The position numbers and the translations under genes are program-made. The notes beneath the pieces were generated by a model. The model worked only from the letters and a program-made list of their open reading frames with translations, made no database searches and was not told where the DNA came from. Source: JAYOEY01 sp038120295 (GTDB lineage Bacteria > Pseudomonadota > Alphaproteobacteria > MPNO01 > UBA2964). Taken from it: a DNA stretch of 64,000 nucleotides. The DNA is taken from NCBI GenBank assembly GCA_038120295.1, contig JAYOLL010000004.1, positions 62,001-126,000 of the forward strand, written 5' to 3'. Each line of letters starts with the position of its first letter. Positions within the stretch are counted from its first letter, which is position 1. Shown piece by piece: positions 6,957 through 15,762 of this stretch.

Positions 6957-9203
6957 TTACGCGGCCCGGACGTCTTTCAGGAACCGGTCAAACTGTTCCC
7001 TGAGACTCTCGCCCTGCTGCGACAGTTCCGCAGCGACGCTCAGGACCTGGCTGGCGGCTGATCCCGTCTCGGACGCCATCTTGCTGACATGGACGATATT
7101 GCCGTTCACCTCGTTGGTGCCGGCCGCCGCCTGCTGCACGTTGCTGGCGATCTCCTGCGTAGACGCGCCCTGTTCCTCCACCGCCGCGGCGATCGCCGTC
7201 GAAATGTCGCTGATCTGACCGATTGTGCCCGAGATCTGCTCGATCGCAGTGACGGCATCTGTGGTGGCGTCCTGTATACCGACGATCTGGCCGCCGATTT
7301 CCTCGGTCGCCTTTGCGGTCTGGTTGGCAAGCGATTTGACTTCCGATGCGACGACGGCAAAACCCTTGCCCGCCTCGCTGGCGCGCGCGGCCTCGATCGT
7401 TGCGTTGAGCGCCAGCAGGTTGGTCTGGGACGCGATATCGTTGATCAGATCGACCACATCGCCGATCTTCTGCGCCGCTTCCGCGAGTCCCTGGACCTTC
7501 TGGTTGGTATCGGAAGCCTCCGTGACCGCGTTCTGGGCGATGCGAGAGGAATCGGACACCTGCCGGCTGATTTCTCCTACCGAAGCCGAGAGTTCTTCCG
7601 CTGCAGCGGCTACGGTCTGTAGGTTGGTGGTAGCCTCTTCCGATGCCGCGGCGACAGAAGACGATTGCACGCTGGTATCCTCTGCAGTTTTCGTCATGGC
7701 CTCGGCGGATGTGCGCATTTCGGTGGCTGCGGACGCCACGGTTTCGAGGACGATGGTTACCTGGCTTTCGAAATTCGCGATTATGGCGTCGACCTTTTCC
7801 GCCCGCCTCCATTCCGCTTCCGCGCGATTCTGTTCTTCAAGTCGCTTCTGTTCTTCGGCCTCACGCTCCGAGCGCTCGCGTTCTTCCTTTTCGGCCGCAG
7901 CGCGTTTTTCAGTTTCCCGGATCTCTTCCTGCAACCGTTCATTTTCGATCAGGTTGATCTGGAAAACCTTCACCGACCTTACCAGGGTGCCGACCTCGTC
8001 TCCTGTTTCCGAGAGATCGATTCCGATCGATGTCTCTCCGTCCGCTAGACGCCCGGTTACGAAGGTCAGTTTTTTGATCGGCCCGACAATCCCCCGAATG
8101 ATGAAAACTGCCCACAAAAGCGTTACCGCCAGCAGGCCCCCAATCAGACCGATGACCGTCCAGAAGCGGGTCGACGCCGAGGACTGAAGCGATATCGCTT
8201 TTCCGATCAGGTCAGCCGCAATCCGGTCTTCGACTTTTTTCAACAGGTCGATCTTCGCCGTGATTGTGTCGAACCACTGTTTTGCGGTTACGCCGCCGGT
8301 GTCGCCTGAGGCGATGCTGTCAATCGCGATCCTGCGGAGCCCCTCGACCTTTTCGACCGTTGGTCCTGAAACCGTGGCAGCGTAGAAATTCAGCTGATCC
8401 CGTGTCGCCGTCTTCCGGAACACCTCTGTCAGGCTGTTCTGAGCGGCGATCAGCCCGACGAACTGTTGGTAGCCCTTGGGCGAAAATTTCTGTGCCCCGA
8501 AACCGCCTGCGCCTGCCGCCCTTTCGCGGCCCGCGCGCTCCTTGCTCTGCAGCAAAGCCGTATAGGAAGCCAGCATATTATTGATGTCGGGATCCCGGCT
8601 CAGGTTTGTCGTATATTCAACGATAGTCAGAAGTTTCCCGATGGTTGGGGTGTAATATCCCGCCATCTGTCCGACGGTGGCCCGGACATTCGTGACTTCG
8701 GTTCGCATGGCGTCGAGTTTCCCCAGCGACGCCCGGGCGGTTGAAATCAGATCGGCAATCTCGGTTCCGAAAGTATCCGCATCGATTTTGGCTAACGCGG
8801 CGTTGAGTTTACGGGTCGTCTCATTGGTCTCTTTTTTCTGGACGTTCAGTTCTTCGGAAAAATTACGGCCCCCGCTGGTAATAAATCCTGCCGAAAACCC
8901 GCGTTCCTTTTGCAGTTCGTGAACGGTGGCGGAAATGATTTGGGCCTGGTCTGCCAGAAGGACGAGATTTTGCGTTTCCGATACGACGCGTCGGGCATCG
9001 AGGATAAGACTGGAGCCGAGCCACAGAGTCGCCAGAAGCGGCAGAACCAGCATCAGGGTCACTCTGACGCCGACTGGCCGATTGGCCAGGCTGAAGCGGG
9101 ACGGAGATTTCTGAAATGTGCCCGGCCGCAGTGCCGCCGGGGAAAAATCCGCAGCCAGTTCGTATCCCGGCTCGTTATCTGATTGTATTTCGTTTGAAGT
9201 CAT
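6957..9203 (-). CDS. Methyl-accepting chemotaxis protein with nitrate/nitrite-sensing (NIT) domain
   Basis: Predicted 748-residue chemoreceptor. TM1 lies near residues 50-68 (VTLMLVLPLLATLWLGSSLI), then an all-helical periplasmic domain with the NIT-type motif VHELQKERGFSAGFITSGG, TM2 near 345-370, HAMP, and a signalling domain with the conserved tip INDIASQTNLLALNATIEAA. NIT domains bind nitrate or nitrite in characterised proteins, so sensing of oxidised nitrogen is plausible. The signalling half closely resembles that of the receptor at 3.65-5.88 kb, while the sensor halves differ completely, as expected from domain swapping after duplication. ATG 9203 has an AGGAG site upstream. It is divergent from ruvC. 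Confidence 0.92.
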   Translation of the reverse strand: MTSNEIQSDNEPGYELAADFSPAALRPGTFQKSPSRFSLANRPVGVRVTLMLVLPLLATLWLGSSLILDARRVVSETQNLVLLADQAQIISATVHELQKERGFSAGFITSGGRNFSEELNVQKKETNETTRKLNAALAKIDADTFGTEIADLISTARASLGKLDAMRTEVTNVRATVGQMAGYYTPTIGKLLTIVEYTTNLSRDPDINNMLASYTALLQSKERAGRERAAGAGGFGAQKFSPKGYQQFVGLIAAQNSLTEVFRKTATRDQLNFYAATVSGPTVEKVEGLRRIAIDSIASGDTGGVTAKQWFDTITAKIDLLKKVEDRIAADLIGKAISLQSSASTRFWTVIGLIGGLLAVTLLWAVFIIRGIVGPIKKLTFVTGRLADGETSIGIDLSETGDEVGTLVRSVKVFQINLIENERLQEEIRETEKRAAAEKEERERSEREAEEQKRLEEQNRAEAEWRRAEKVDAIIANFESQVTIVLETVASAATEMRTSAEAMTKTAEDTSVQSSSVAAASEEATTNLQTVAAAAEELSASVGEISRQVSDSSRIAQNAVTEASDTNQKVQGLAEAAQKIGDVVDLINDIASQTNLLALNATIEAARASEAGKGFAVVASEVKSLANQTAKATEEIGGQIVGIQDATTDAVTAIEQISGTIGQISDISTAIAAAVEEQGASTQEIASNVQQAAAGTNEVNGNIVHVSKMASETGSAASQVLSVAAELSQQGESLREQFDRFLKDVRAA

Positions 9204-9537
9204 TTCGGCTCCTGATAAAGCGACTGGCGTCGCCGTCCGCTTTTACAGACAAGAACGTTTCGACTGGCAACCAAAATGGGCGGGTTGAATTGACATTCGG
9301 TTAATCCGGCGCCGATTGGGCGAGAAAATTCGCGCTATCCCGCTCAAGCCGCTAGCGGCACAATGATGGCAGCATAAAATTCGCAATTCTCCGTCTAATT
9401 GCTGCGCAATTACGCTAGATATGGTATAGAACAGCCGAATTGCCCACGACATGCGGCGATATGTCAAGCATGACATCAAGACTGTTCGAAGGCCGATTTC
9501 TGGATACCGGAATGCATCAGAAAACCCGGGTTGGGCT
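9204..9537. promoter_or_regulatory. Divergent promoter region, chemoreceptor / ruvC, with a TAATTGC inverted repeat
   Basis: 334 nt without a gene. It contains a perfect inverted repeat TAATTGC-TGC-GCAATTA at 9396-9412, with further GCAATT/AATTGC half-sites at about 9383 and 9439, and a TATAGA hexamer just downstream (near 9424) that could be the ruvC -10 element. I do not see an alphaproteobacterial LexA box (GTTC-N7-GTTC), so SOS control of ruvC is not supported by the sequence. Confidence 0.4.
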
Positions 9538-10059
9538 ATGACCGTGACAATACTCGGGATCGACCCGGGGCTCCGCATCACCGGCTGGGGCGTGATCGAG
9601 GTCGCGGGCAACCGTCTGACCCACATCGCCGACGGCCATATCGACGTGCCGACGGGCGGAACGCTCGCGTCGCGCCTGTCCGCCCTGTATGCGGGCGTGG
9701 CCGAGGTACTGAAAGAATTTTCTCCGGACGAGGCGGCGGTTGAGGAAACGTTCGTCAACCGCAACGCCGCTTCCACTCTCAAGCTGGGCCAGGCGAGGGG
9801 CGTGACGCTGCTCGCCCCCGCACGTTGCGGCATCGAGGTCCACGAATACGCCACCAACCTTGTGAAGAAGTCGGTTGTCGGAACCGGGCATGCCGGCAAG
9901 GACCAGGTGACAATGATGGTGAAGACGCTGCTGCCCGGCGCAAGGCTGGAAAAGGCCGATGCCGCCGATGCGCTCGCGGTGGCGATCTGCCATGCGCACC
10001 ATCGGGCGAGCAGGGCACGCGTGGATCGGGCGCTCCACGAAGCCGGGGCGCGCGGATGA
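9538..10059 (+). CDS. ruvC: Holliday junction endonuclease RuvC
   Basis: Predicted 173 residues. Resolves four-way DNA junctions together with RuvAB. Catalytic acidic residues are in place: Asp in ILGIDPGLRITGWG, Glu in AAVEETFVNRNA and the Asp pair in KADAADALAVAICHAHH. The frame is open for 29 codons upstream, but the ATG at 9538 gives the canonical N-terminus MTVTILGIDPG. The stop TGA overlaps the ruvA ATG (ATGA), so ruvC, ruvA and ruvB form one translationally coupled operon. Confidence 0.96.
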   Translation: MTVTILGIDPGLRITGWGVIEVAGNRLTHIADGHIDVPTGGTLASRLSALYAGVAEVLKEFSPDEAAVEETFVNRNAASTLKLGQARGVTLLAPARCGIEVHEYATNLVKKSVVGTGHAGKDQVTMMVKTLLPGARLEKADAADALAVAICHAHHRASRARVDRALHEAGARG

Positions 10060-10661
10060 TCGCCAGGCTGACCGGTATTCTCGACGCGATCGGCGAAGAC
10101 CACGCCGTGATCGACGTCAACGGGGTCGGGTATCTCGTCTTCTGTTCGGCGCGAACGCTCCGGACGCTGGGGGAGAGAGGCGCACAGGTCAGCCTCGCGG
10201 TCGAAACCCATGTACGCGAGGATCACATCCATCTTTACGGGTTCGCCGATGCTGTCGAACGGGACTGGTTCCGGTTGCTGACGACGGTTCAGGGGGTGGG
10301 CGCCAAGGTCGCGCTCGCCATACTCGGTACGCTGTCGCCGGAGGATCTCGCCAATGCGCTGATGGCCGAGGACAAGGCGTCGCTGACCCGGGCGCCCGGC
10401 GTCGGGCCGCGCGTCGCGACGCGCATTCTGGCGGAGTTGCGTGACAAGGCGGGCGAGTTGACCTCGGTGCGGACGGCGCAGCTCAGCGCAGGCGAGGCGG
10501 CGCCGACAGGAGCGGTCGATGATGCCGTCTCGGCGCTGGTCAATCTTGGCTATCGGCGCGCCGATGCGTTCGGCGCGGTCGCCCGGGCGGTCAAGGCGCT
10601 TGACGGCGAACCCGCTGTCGAGACGCTTGTCCGGGCCGGGCTCAGGGAGCTGAGCGCATGA
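10056..10661 (+). CDS. ruvA: Holliday junction DNA helicase subunit RuvA
   Basis: Predicted 201 residues, normal length. Tetrameric junction-binding subunit that loads RuvB rings. N-terminal OB-fold (MIARLTGILDAIGEDHAVID), central helix-hairpin-helix motifs (LLTTVQGVGAKVALAIL and LTRAPGVGPRVATRIL) and a C-terminal domain III (DDAVSALVNLGYRRADA) that contacts RuvB. Starts in the ATGA overlap with ruvC and ends in an ATGA overlap with ruvB. Confidence 0.96.
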   Translation: MIARLTGILDAIGEDHAVIDVNGVGYLVFCSARTLRTLGERGAQVSLAVETHVREDHIHLYGFADAVERDWFRLLTTVQGVGAKVALAILGTLSPEDLANALMAEDKASLTRAPGVGPRVATRILAELRDKAGELTSVRTAQLSAGEAAPTGAVDDAVSALVNLGYRRADAFGAVARAVKALDGEPAVETLVRAGLRELSA

Positions 10662-11719
10662 GCGAGGCGCCGTCCGAAGAGCGAGTCGTTGGTGCAGGTT
10701 TGGCCGACGGCGATGCTGTCGATGTCGCTCTACGCCCGCAGACGCTCGGCGATTTCGTCGGTCAGAAACAGCTGCGCGAGAATCTCCGGGTGTTTATCGA
10801 CGCGGCGCGCGGTCGTGGCGAACCGCTCGATCATGTGCTGTTTCACGGCCCGCCCGGTCTCGGCAAGACGACTCTGGCGCAGATCGTGGCGCGCGAGCTC
10901 GGCGTCGGCTTCCGGGCGACGTCAGGACCGGTGATTGCAAAGCCGGGAGACCTGGCTGCAATTCTGACCAATCTGGAGCCGCGCGATGTCCTGTTCATCG
11001 ACGAGATCCACCGGCTGACGCCGGTGGTGGAGGAAATCCTCTACCCGGCGATTGAGGATTTTCAGCTCGACCTGGTGATCGGCGAAGGGCCGGCCGCCCG
11101 GTCGGTCCGTATCGATCTGGCGCCGTTTACGCTGGTCGGCGCGACGACCCGGTCGGGGCTGATGACAACGCCGCTGCGCGAACGGTTCGGTATCCCGCTC
11201 AGGCTGGATTTCTACACGCCGGACGAGCTCGAAAGCATCATCCGTCGCGCCGCCGACATGATCGGGCTGGCGCTGGCCGAGGACGGCGCCGCGGAAATTG
11301 CGCGGCGGGCGCGGGGAACGCCGCGGGTGGCCGGACGGCTGCTGCGCCGCGTCAGGGATTTCGCCGAACATGCCGGAGGCGGTCCGGTGGACGCGAAGGC
11401 GGCGGACCGGTCGCTCAACAGGCTTGAGGTGGATGCGCTCGGACTCGATGCGATGGACCGGCGCTATCTTACCTGCATCGGGGAAAACTATGGCGGCGGG
11501 CCGGTCGGCGTGGATACGCTGGCGGCGGCCCTGTCGGAACAGCGCGACGCCATCGAAGAGGTGATCGAACCTTTCCTGATCCAGCGCGGGCTCGTCCAGC
11601 GCACCCCGCGCGGCCGGATGCTGACAGAAGCCGGGTTCCGTCATGTCGACATAGCTCCCAACGCAAAGGCCATTGAGCAGCTCGACCTGCTCGGAGGTGA
11701 GGGCGCTGATGACGTCTGA
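10658..11719 (+). CDS. ruvB: Holliday junction branch migration ATPase RuvB
   Basis: Predicted 353-residue AAA+ motor. N-terminal LRPQTLGDFVGQKQLRENL, Walker A GPPGLGKTTL, Walker B FIDEIHRL, sensor 1 GATTRSGLM, arginine finger region RERFG, and a C-terminal winged helix ending RGRMLTEAGFRHVD. ATGA overlap with ruvA; the stop overlaps the ybgC start by 11 nt, so DNA repair and Tol-Pal genes are transcriptionally continuous here, a common alphaproteobacterial arrangement. Confidence 0.97.
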   Translation: MSEAPSEERVVGAGLADGDAVDVALRPQTLGDFVGQKQLRENLRVFIDAARGRGEPLDHVLFHGPPGLGKTTLAQIVARELGVGFRATSGPVIAKPGDLAAILTNLEPRDVLFIDEIHRLTPVVEEILYPAIEDFQLDLVIGEGPAARSVRIDLAPFTLVGATTRSGLMTTPLRERFGIPLRLDFYTPDELESIIRRAADMIGLALAEDGAAEIARRARGTPRVAGRLLRRVRDFAEHAGGGPVDAKAADRSLNRLEVDALGLDAMDRRYLTCIGENYGGGPVGVDTLAAALSEQRDAIEEVIEPFLIQRGLVQRTPRGRMLTEAGFRHVDIAPNAKAIEQLDLLGGEGADDV

Positions 11720-12176
11720 GACCGGCGTATTCCGGGACGGGATGCATGTGTTCCCCGTTCGCGTCTATTTCGAAGATACGGATGCGGCGGGCGTCGTTTA
11801 TTACGCCAACTATCTGCGGTTCGCAGAACGAGCCCGCACTGAAATGATGCGTGCCATAGGGGTGCCACATTCAGGGTTGATGAATGATCTCGGGCTGGTC
11901 TTCGTGGTGCATCGCTGCAACGCGGTCTACCGCCGGCCCGGACGTCTCGATGATGTGCTCGAGGTCTGGAGCGGCAATGTCGGGATGACGGGGACCGGTC
12001 TGTGGCTCGATCAGTACGTTCGGCGCGACGGCGAGGAACTGGTCGGCATGCGCGTCCGGCTCGCCTGCGTCGGGCCGGATGAACGACCGGCCAGGCTGCC
12101 AAGGGAGCTTCGTGAGGCGCTGTCGCCTTATGTTGGAGAAAGCAGAGTCGAATTTAATGATAACAAGGGTGCGTAA
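11709..12176 (+). CDS. ybgC: Tol-Pal-associated acyl-CoA thioesterase YbgC
   Basis: Predicted 155-residue hotdog-fold thioesterase; the family hydrolyses short-chain acyl-CoAs and is tied to the Tol-Pal system by gene order and interactions at the inner membrane. The catalytic motif YFEDTDAAGVVYYANYLRFAE with its Asp is intact. The ATG at 11709 lies inside the end of ruvB. tolQ follows after 3 nt. Confidence 0.93.
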   Translation: MTSETGVFRDGMHVFPVRVYFEDTDAAGVVYYANYLRFAERARTEMMRAIGVPHSGLMNDLGLVFVVHRCNAVYRRPGRLDDVLEVWSGNVGMTGTGLWLDQYVRRDGEELVGMRVRLACVGPDERPARLPRELREALSPYVGESRVEFNDNKGA

Positions 12177-12179
12177 GGC

Positions 12180-12905
12180 ATGAACGAAACGGCTGTGGCG
12201 TCCGCGGCGATCGCAGGGTCGGTCGCGCACGACCTGACTGTATGGGGGCTGTTCCTGCAGGCCGATCTGGTCGTCAAGATCGTCATGATCATGCTGGTGC
12301 TGGCGTCGGTATGGTGCTGGGCGATCATTTTCGAAAAACTCCTGAAGATGAAACGCCTGATGCGCCAGGCGGAAGAGTTTGAGGAAGGCTTCTGGTCGGG
12401 CGGGTCGCTGGAAGACCTTTACGACCGGATCGGCGACCGCCCGACCCATCCGATGGCGTCGATCTTTACCGCGGCGATGCGGGAATGGCGCCGATCGGCG
12501 TCGCGCGGGCTGTCGGATGTCGCTGCCAAGGCCGGCCTCGCCCAGCGCATCGAACGCGTTATGCATGTGACGCTGGGGCGAGAAATGGACGGGCTCGAAA
12601 AGAACATGACCTTTCTCGCTTCGGTCGGGTCGACTGCGCCCTTTATCGGGCTGTTCGGCACCGTCTGGGGCATTATGAATTCGTTCCAGGCCATCGCCCA
12701 GTCGAAGGATACGTCGCTGGCCGTCGTTGCGCCCGGTATCGCGGAAGCGCTGTTCGCGACTGCGCTGGGGCTCGTTGCCGCCATCCCTGCCGTGGTCGCC
12801 TATAACAAGATTTCGACCGATCTCGGGCGTTATGCGGCGCGGCTCGAATCGTTTTCCAACGAATTCACCGCAATTCTGTCGCGCCAGTTCGAGGAGAACG
12901 GCTGA
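12180..12905 (+). CDS. tolQ: Tol-Pal inner-membrane proton channel subunit TolQ
   Basis: Predicted 241 residues with three transmembrane helices: near 32-50 (IVMIMLVLASVWCWAIIF), near 141-160 (FLASVGSTAPFIGLFGTVWG) and near 180-205 (IAEALFATALGLVAAIPAVV). MotA/TolQ/ExbB family; with TolR it uses the proton motive force to energise TolA for outer-membrane constriction at division. First gene of the tolQRAB-pal-cpoB run, with an AAGG site before the ATG. Confidence 0.96.
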   Translation: MNETAVASAAIAGSVAHDLTVWGLFLQADLVVKIVMIMLVLASVWCWAIIFEKLLKMKRLMRQAEEFEEGFWSGGSLEDLYDRIGDRPTHPMASIFTAAMREWRRSASRGLSDVAAKAGLAQRIERVMHVTLGREMDGLEKNMTFLASVGSTAPFIGLFGTVWGIMNSFQAIAQSKDTSLAVVAPGIAEALFATALGLVAAIPAVVAYNKISTDLGRYAARLESFSNEFTAILSRQFEENG

Positions 12906-12907
12906 AC

Positions 12908-13384
12908 ATGGCGATGGAACTCGGACCCGGGCGGAGCGCCGGCGCGAAATATCGTCGGCCCTTGGTGAGCCAGATAAATGTGACGCCGATGGTCGACGTC
13001 ATGCTGGTTCTGCTGATCGTCTTCATGGTGACGGCGCCGTTGCTGACCGTCGGCGTTCCGGTCGACCTGCCCAAGACCGCAGCCAGCCGTATCGTCGGTC
13101 AGGACGAGCCGCTGGTCGTAAGCATCAACGGTTCGGGCAAGCTGTTCCTGCAGGATTCCGAAATCGCGCTCGACCAGCTCGTGCCCCGTCTCGTCGCCAT
13201 TACCGAGAACCGCAAGAACGCCCGCATCTTTCTGCGCGGCGACCGCGCCATTCCCTATGGCGACGTCATGGCGGTGATGGGGGCGATGAACCAGGCCGGC
13301 TTCAACCGGGTCGCGCTGGTCACCCAGTTTCCCGACCAGGGTTCGGGCCAGAAATCCGGCCAGAAATCCGGCGGGTCGCGGTGA
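12908..13384 (+). CDS. tolR: Tol-Pal system protein TolR
   Basis: Predicted 158 residues. Single TM helix (VDVMLVLLIVFMVTAPLL) carrying the proton-path aspartate in NVTPMVDVMLVLL, then a periplasmic ExbD/TolR domain (IFLRGDRAIPYGDVMAVMG). The C-terminus carries a small in-frame duplication (GQKSGQKSGG, DNA repeat GGCCAGAAATCC). Partner of TolQ; 2-nt gap upstream, 3-nt gap to tolA. Confidence 0.95.
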   Translation: MAMELGPGRSAGAKYRRPLVSQINVTPMVDVMLVLLIVFMVTAPLLTVGVPVDLPKTAASRIVGQDEPLVVSINGSGKLFLQDSEIALDQLVPRLVAITENRKNARIFLRGDRAIPYGDVMAVMGAMNQAGFNRVALVTQFPDQGSGQKSGQKSGGSR

Positions 13385-13387
13385 GTA

Positions 13388-14263
13388 ATGCAGCGCGGCC
13401 TGATCATCTCGGCCCTGCTTCATGTCTCGGTCTTCGCCGCGGCCTATATCGGCCTGCCGTCGATGTTCCGGCCCGAAATCGTCGTTACCGCGCCGCCGGT
13501 GGTGGATCTGGTAAAGGAGTTGCCGGAGAAGCCGCCAGAGAAAAAGCCCGAACCGCCGAAACCGGAACCGAAAAAGACCGCGCCGCCTCGGGTCGAGAAA
13601 GCCCCTGCTATTCCGGAGCCTCCTGCTATTCCGGAGCCGCCGGCGGTACAGGCGGCAGAGACTCCGCCCGAACCGCCGCCGCCCCCGCTGAAACCGAAGA
13701 AGCAGGCCGAAGCGAAACCCACGCCGAAGCCGAAACCCGTCGTCGCGCCGCTGCCCAAGCCGTCATCGAGCATCCGCGTGGCGAAAGCTGCGCCAAAGCC
13801 CAAGCGCAAGCCGAAGCAACGCGATTTCAACACCCTCCTGAAGAATCTGGCGACGCCCAGACCAGAGGCGGCGAAAGAAAAGCCGAAGAGCGCGGAACCG
13901 GAATCGACGTCCGCAGCGCAACAACAGACATCGGCGATCGACCGGCGGAGAATCGAATCGGAACTCGTAACCAGCATCAAGAACCAGGTGACGCGTTGCT
14001 GGAATATTCCCGCCGGCGCCAAGGATGCGCGCGAAATGAAGATCGACGTTCATATCCGGCTCAATCGGGACGGGTCGATTATCGGCGCTCCTCAGGTTAT
14101 AGATTCGGCCCGGATGGCGAAGGATCCGTTTTACCGGGCGGTTGCAGAAAGTGCGTTGCGGGCGTTGCAGATCTGCAAGCCGTTGCGATTGCCGGCTCAA
14201 CAGTTCGATATCTGGAAGAGCATCACCTTTAACTTCGACCCCAGCGAGGCCCTTGGTCCATGA
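13388..14263 (+). CDS. tolA: Tol-Pal bridging protein TolA (proline-rich)
   Basis: Predicted 291 residues. One N-terminal TM helix (LIISALLHVSVFAAAYIGL), a long Pro/Lys/Glu-rich periplasmic linker (residues about 45-180) and a C-terminal domain (about 190-290) with ITRCWN-like VTRCWNIPAG and ALQICKPLRLP, as in TolA/TonB C-terminal domains. The linker is extended polyproline rather than the helical linker of E. coli TolA, as is usual in alphaproteobacteria; a short tandem repeat encodes AIPEPP twice. Sequence conservation is low, so the name rests on layout, the C-terminal domain and position. The stop overlaps the tolB ATG. Confidence 0.92.
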   Translation: MQRGLIISALLHVSVFAAAYIGLPSMFRPEIVVTAPPVVDLVKELPEKPPEKKPEPPKPEPKKTAPPRVEKAPAIPEPPAIPEPPAVQAAETPPEPPPPPLKPKKQAEAKPTPKPKPVVAPLPKPSSSIRVAKAAPKPKRKPKQRDFNTLLKNLATPRPEAAKEKPKSAEPESTSAAQQQTSAIDRRRIESELVTSIKNQVTRCWNIPAGAKDAREMKIDVHIRLNRDGSIIGAPQVIDSARMAKDPFYRAVAESALRALQICKPLRLPAQQFDIWKSITFNFDPSEALGP

Positions 14264-15609
14264 CACGCGCGAAAGCAAATATGACTGGTCTGTCTGGAAT
14301 TCTGACGGCCGCCGCTCTGGCATTCCTGACCGTTTTTCCGGTCGATCCCGCCCGTGCCGAACTGAGCGTGCGTATTACGCAGGGCAAGGCGGAGCCGTTG
14401 CCGATCGCCGTGCCCGACCTGTTCGGGTCCGAGTCGCAGTCGATCGGTCTGGGACGCGAGATCGCCCGCGTCGTCGCGGCCAATCTCGAACGCTCCGGCC
14501 TGTTTCGCATGATCGATCAGCGGGCCTACATCCAGAACCGGTCTTCGCTCCGCGTCCGGCCACAGTTTCCCGCCTGGCGACAGATCAACGCCCAGGCGCT
14601 TGTCGTGGGAAGCGCCGAAATCCGGCCGGACGGAAGGTTACGTGTGGAATTCCGCCTGTGGGATGTTTTCGCCGGCCAGCAACTGGTGGGTTTGCGATCG
14701 GAAACGGAACCCCAGAACTGGCGGCGTATCGCCCATATCATCGCGGATGCGATCTACAAGCGGATCACCGGCGAGGAAGGCTATTTCGACACGCGGGTGG
14801 TTTATGTCGCGGAGTCGGGGCCGGCAAAGAAACGCGTCAAGCGGCTCGCCATCATGGATCAGGATGGCGCCAATCACCGCTATCTCACCAGCGGCGACGA
14901 GCTTGTTCTGACCCCGCGCTTTTCGCCCACCGCGCAGGAGATTACCTATCTGGCCTACACCGGTTCCGTCGCGCGCGTCTACATCTACAATATCGACACG
15001 GGACGCCAGGAGATGCTGGGCAATTTTCCCAGCATGACCTTCGCGCCGCGCTTCTCGCCGGACGGGAACCAGGTCATCATGTCGATGGCGCAGGATGGAA
15101 ATTCCGACGTCTATACGATGGACCTTCGGACCAGACAGTTGCGCCGGCTGACGCGGCATCCGTCGATCGATACCTCGCCGTCCTTTTCCCCGGATGGACG
15201 GCAGGTCGTATTCAATTCCGATCGCGGTGGTTCGCAGCAGCTTTATGTCATGACAACCGATGGCGGTTCCCCACGCCGTATTTCCTTCGGCGACGGACGT
15301 TACGCGACTCCGGTCTGGTCGCCACGCGGCGATCTGATCGCCTTTACCAAGATCCATCAGGGCCAGTTTTCCATTGGCGTCATGCGGCCCGACGGCAACG
15401 GCGAACGGCTTCTTGCGAACGGATTTCTTGTCGAGGGGCCGACCTGGTCGCCGAACGGGCGCGTCCTGATGTTCTTCAGACAGGAAAGGGCGGGCAGCAG
15501 CGGCGGCAAGCCGAAGCTGTTTTCCATAGATCTCACTGGATATAACGAACGCGAAATCAGGACACCTACGGCCGGTTCCGACCCGGCATGGTCGCCAAGA
15601 AAGCGGTAA
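14260..15609 (+). CDS. tolB: Tol-Pal periplasmic beta-propeller protein TolB
   Basis: Predicted 449 residues with a signal peptide (hydrophobic GILTAAALAFLTVFPV, cleavage near ARA). N-terminal alpha/beta domain (residues about 25-160), then six-bladed propeller repeats with the WD40-like PD40 pattern: LTPRFSPTAQEITYLAY, FAPRFSPDGNQVIMSM, TSPSFSPDGRQVVFNSD, ATPVWSPRGDLIAFTK, EGPTWSPNGRVLMFF. Docks with Pal and TolA. ATGA overlap with tolA; a 153-nt gap to pal follows, so pal may also have its own promoter. Confidence 0.97.
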   Translation: MTRAKANMTGLSGILTAAALAFLTVFPVDPARAELSVRITQGKAEPLPIAVPDLFGSESQSIGLGREIARVVAANLERSGLFRMIDQRAYIQNRSSLRVRPQFPAWRQINAQALVVGSAEIRPDGRLRVEFRLWDVFAGQQLVGLRSETEPQNWRRIAHIIADAIYKRITGEEGYFDTRVVYVAESGPAKKRVKRLAIMDQDGANHRYLTSGDELVLTPRFSPTAQEITYLAYTGSVARVYIYNIDTGRQEMLGNFPSMTFAPRFSPDGNQVIMSMAQDGNSDVYTMDLRTRQLRRLTRHPSIDTSPSFSPDGRQVVFNSDRGGSQQLYVMTTDGGSPRRISFGDGRYATPVWSPRGDLIAFTKIHQGQFSIGVMRPDGNGERLLANGFLVEGPTWSPNGRVLMFFRQERAGSSGGKPKLFSIDLTGYNEREIRTPTAGSDPAWSPRKR

Positions 15610-15762
15610 GGTGCGACGGTAATCGGAAAATGTGGGGACGGTCTTCTGGTAGCCCGATCAAACTTTTGCGATAATCCATGCTCTGAAGCAGCATCCGCCT
15701 TTATTGATTCTCCCACCCGACCTAATGTTATCTTCTCGTCGCGATAAAAAAGGAAAGCTGTC

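Noticed and set aside
12727..15545. Long plus-strand frames of 501 and 467 codons over tolR, tolA and tolB
   Set aside because: Out-of-frame shadows of clearly identified tol genes.
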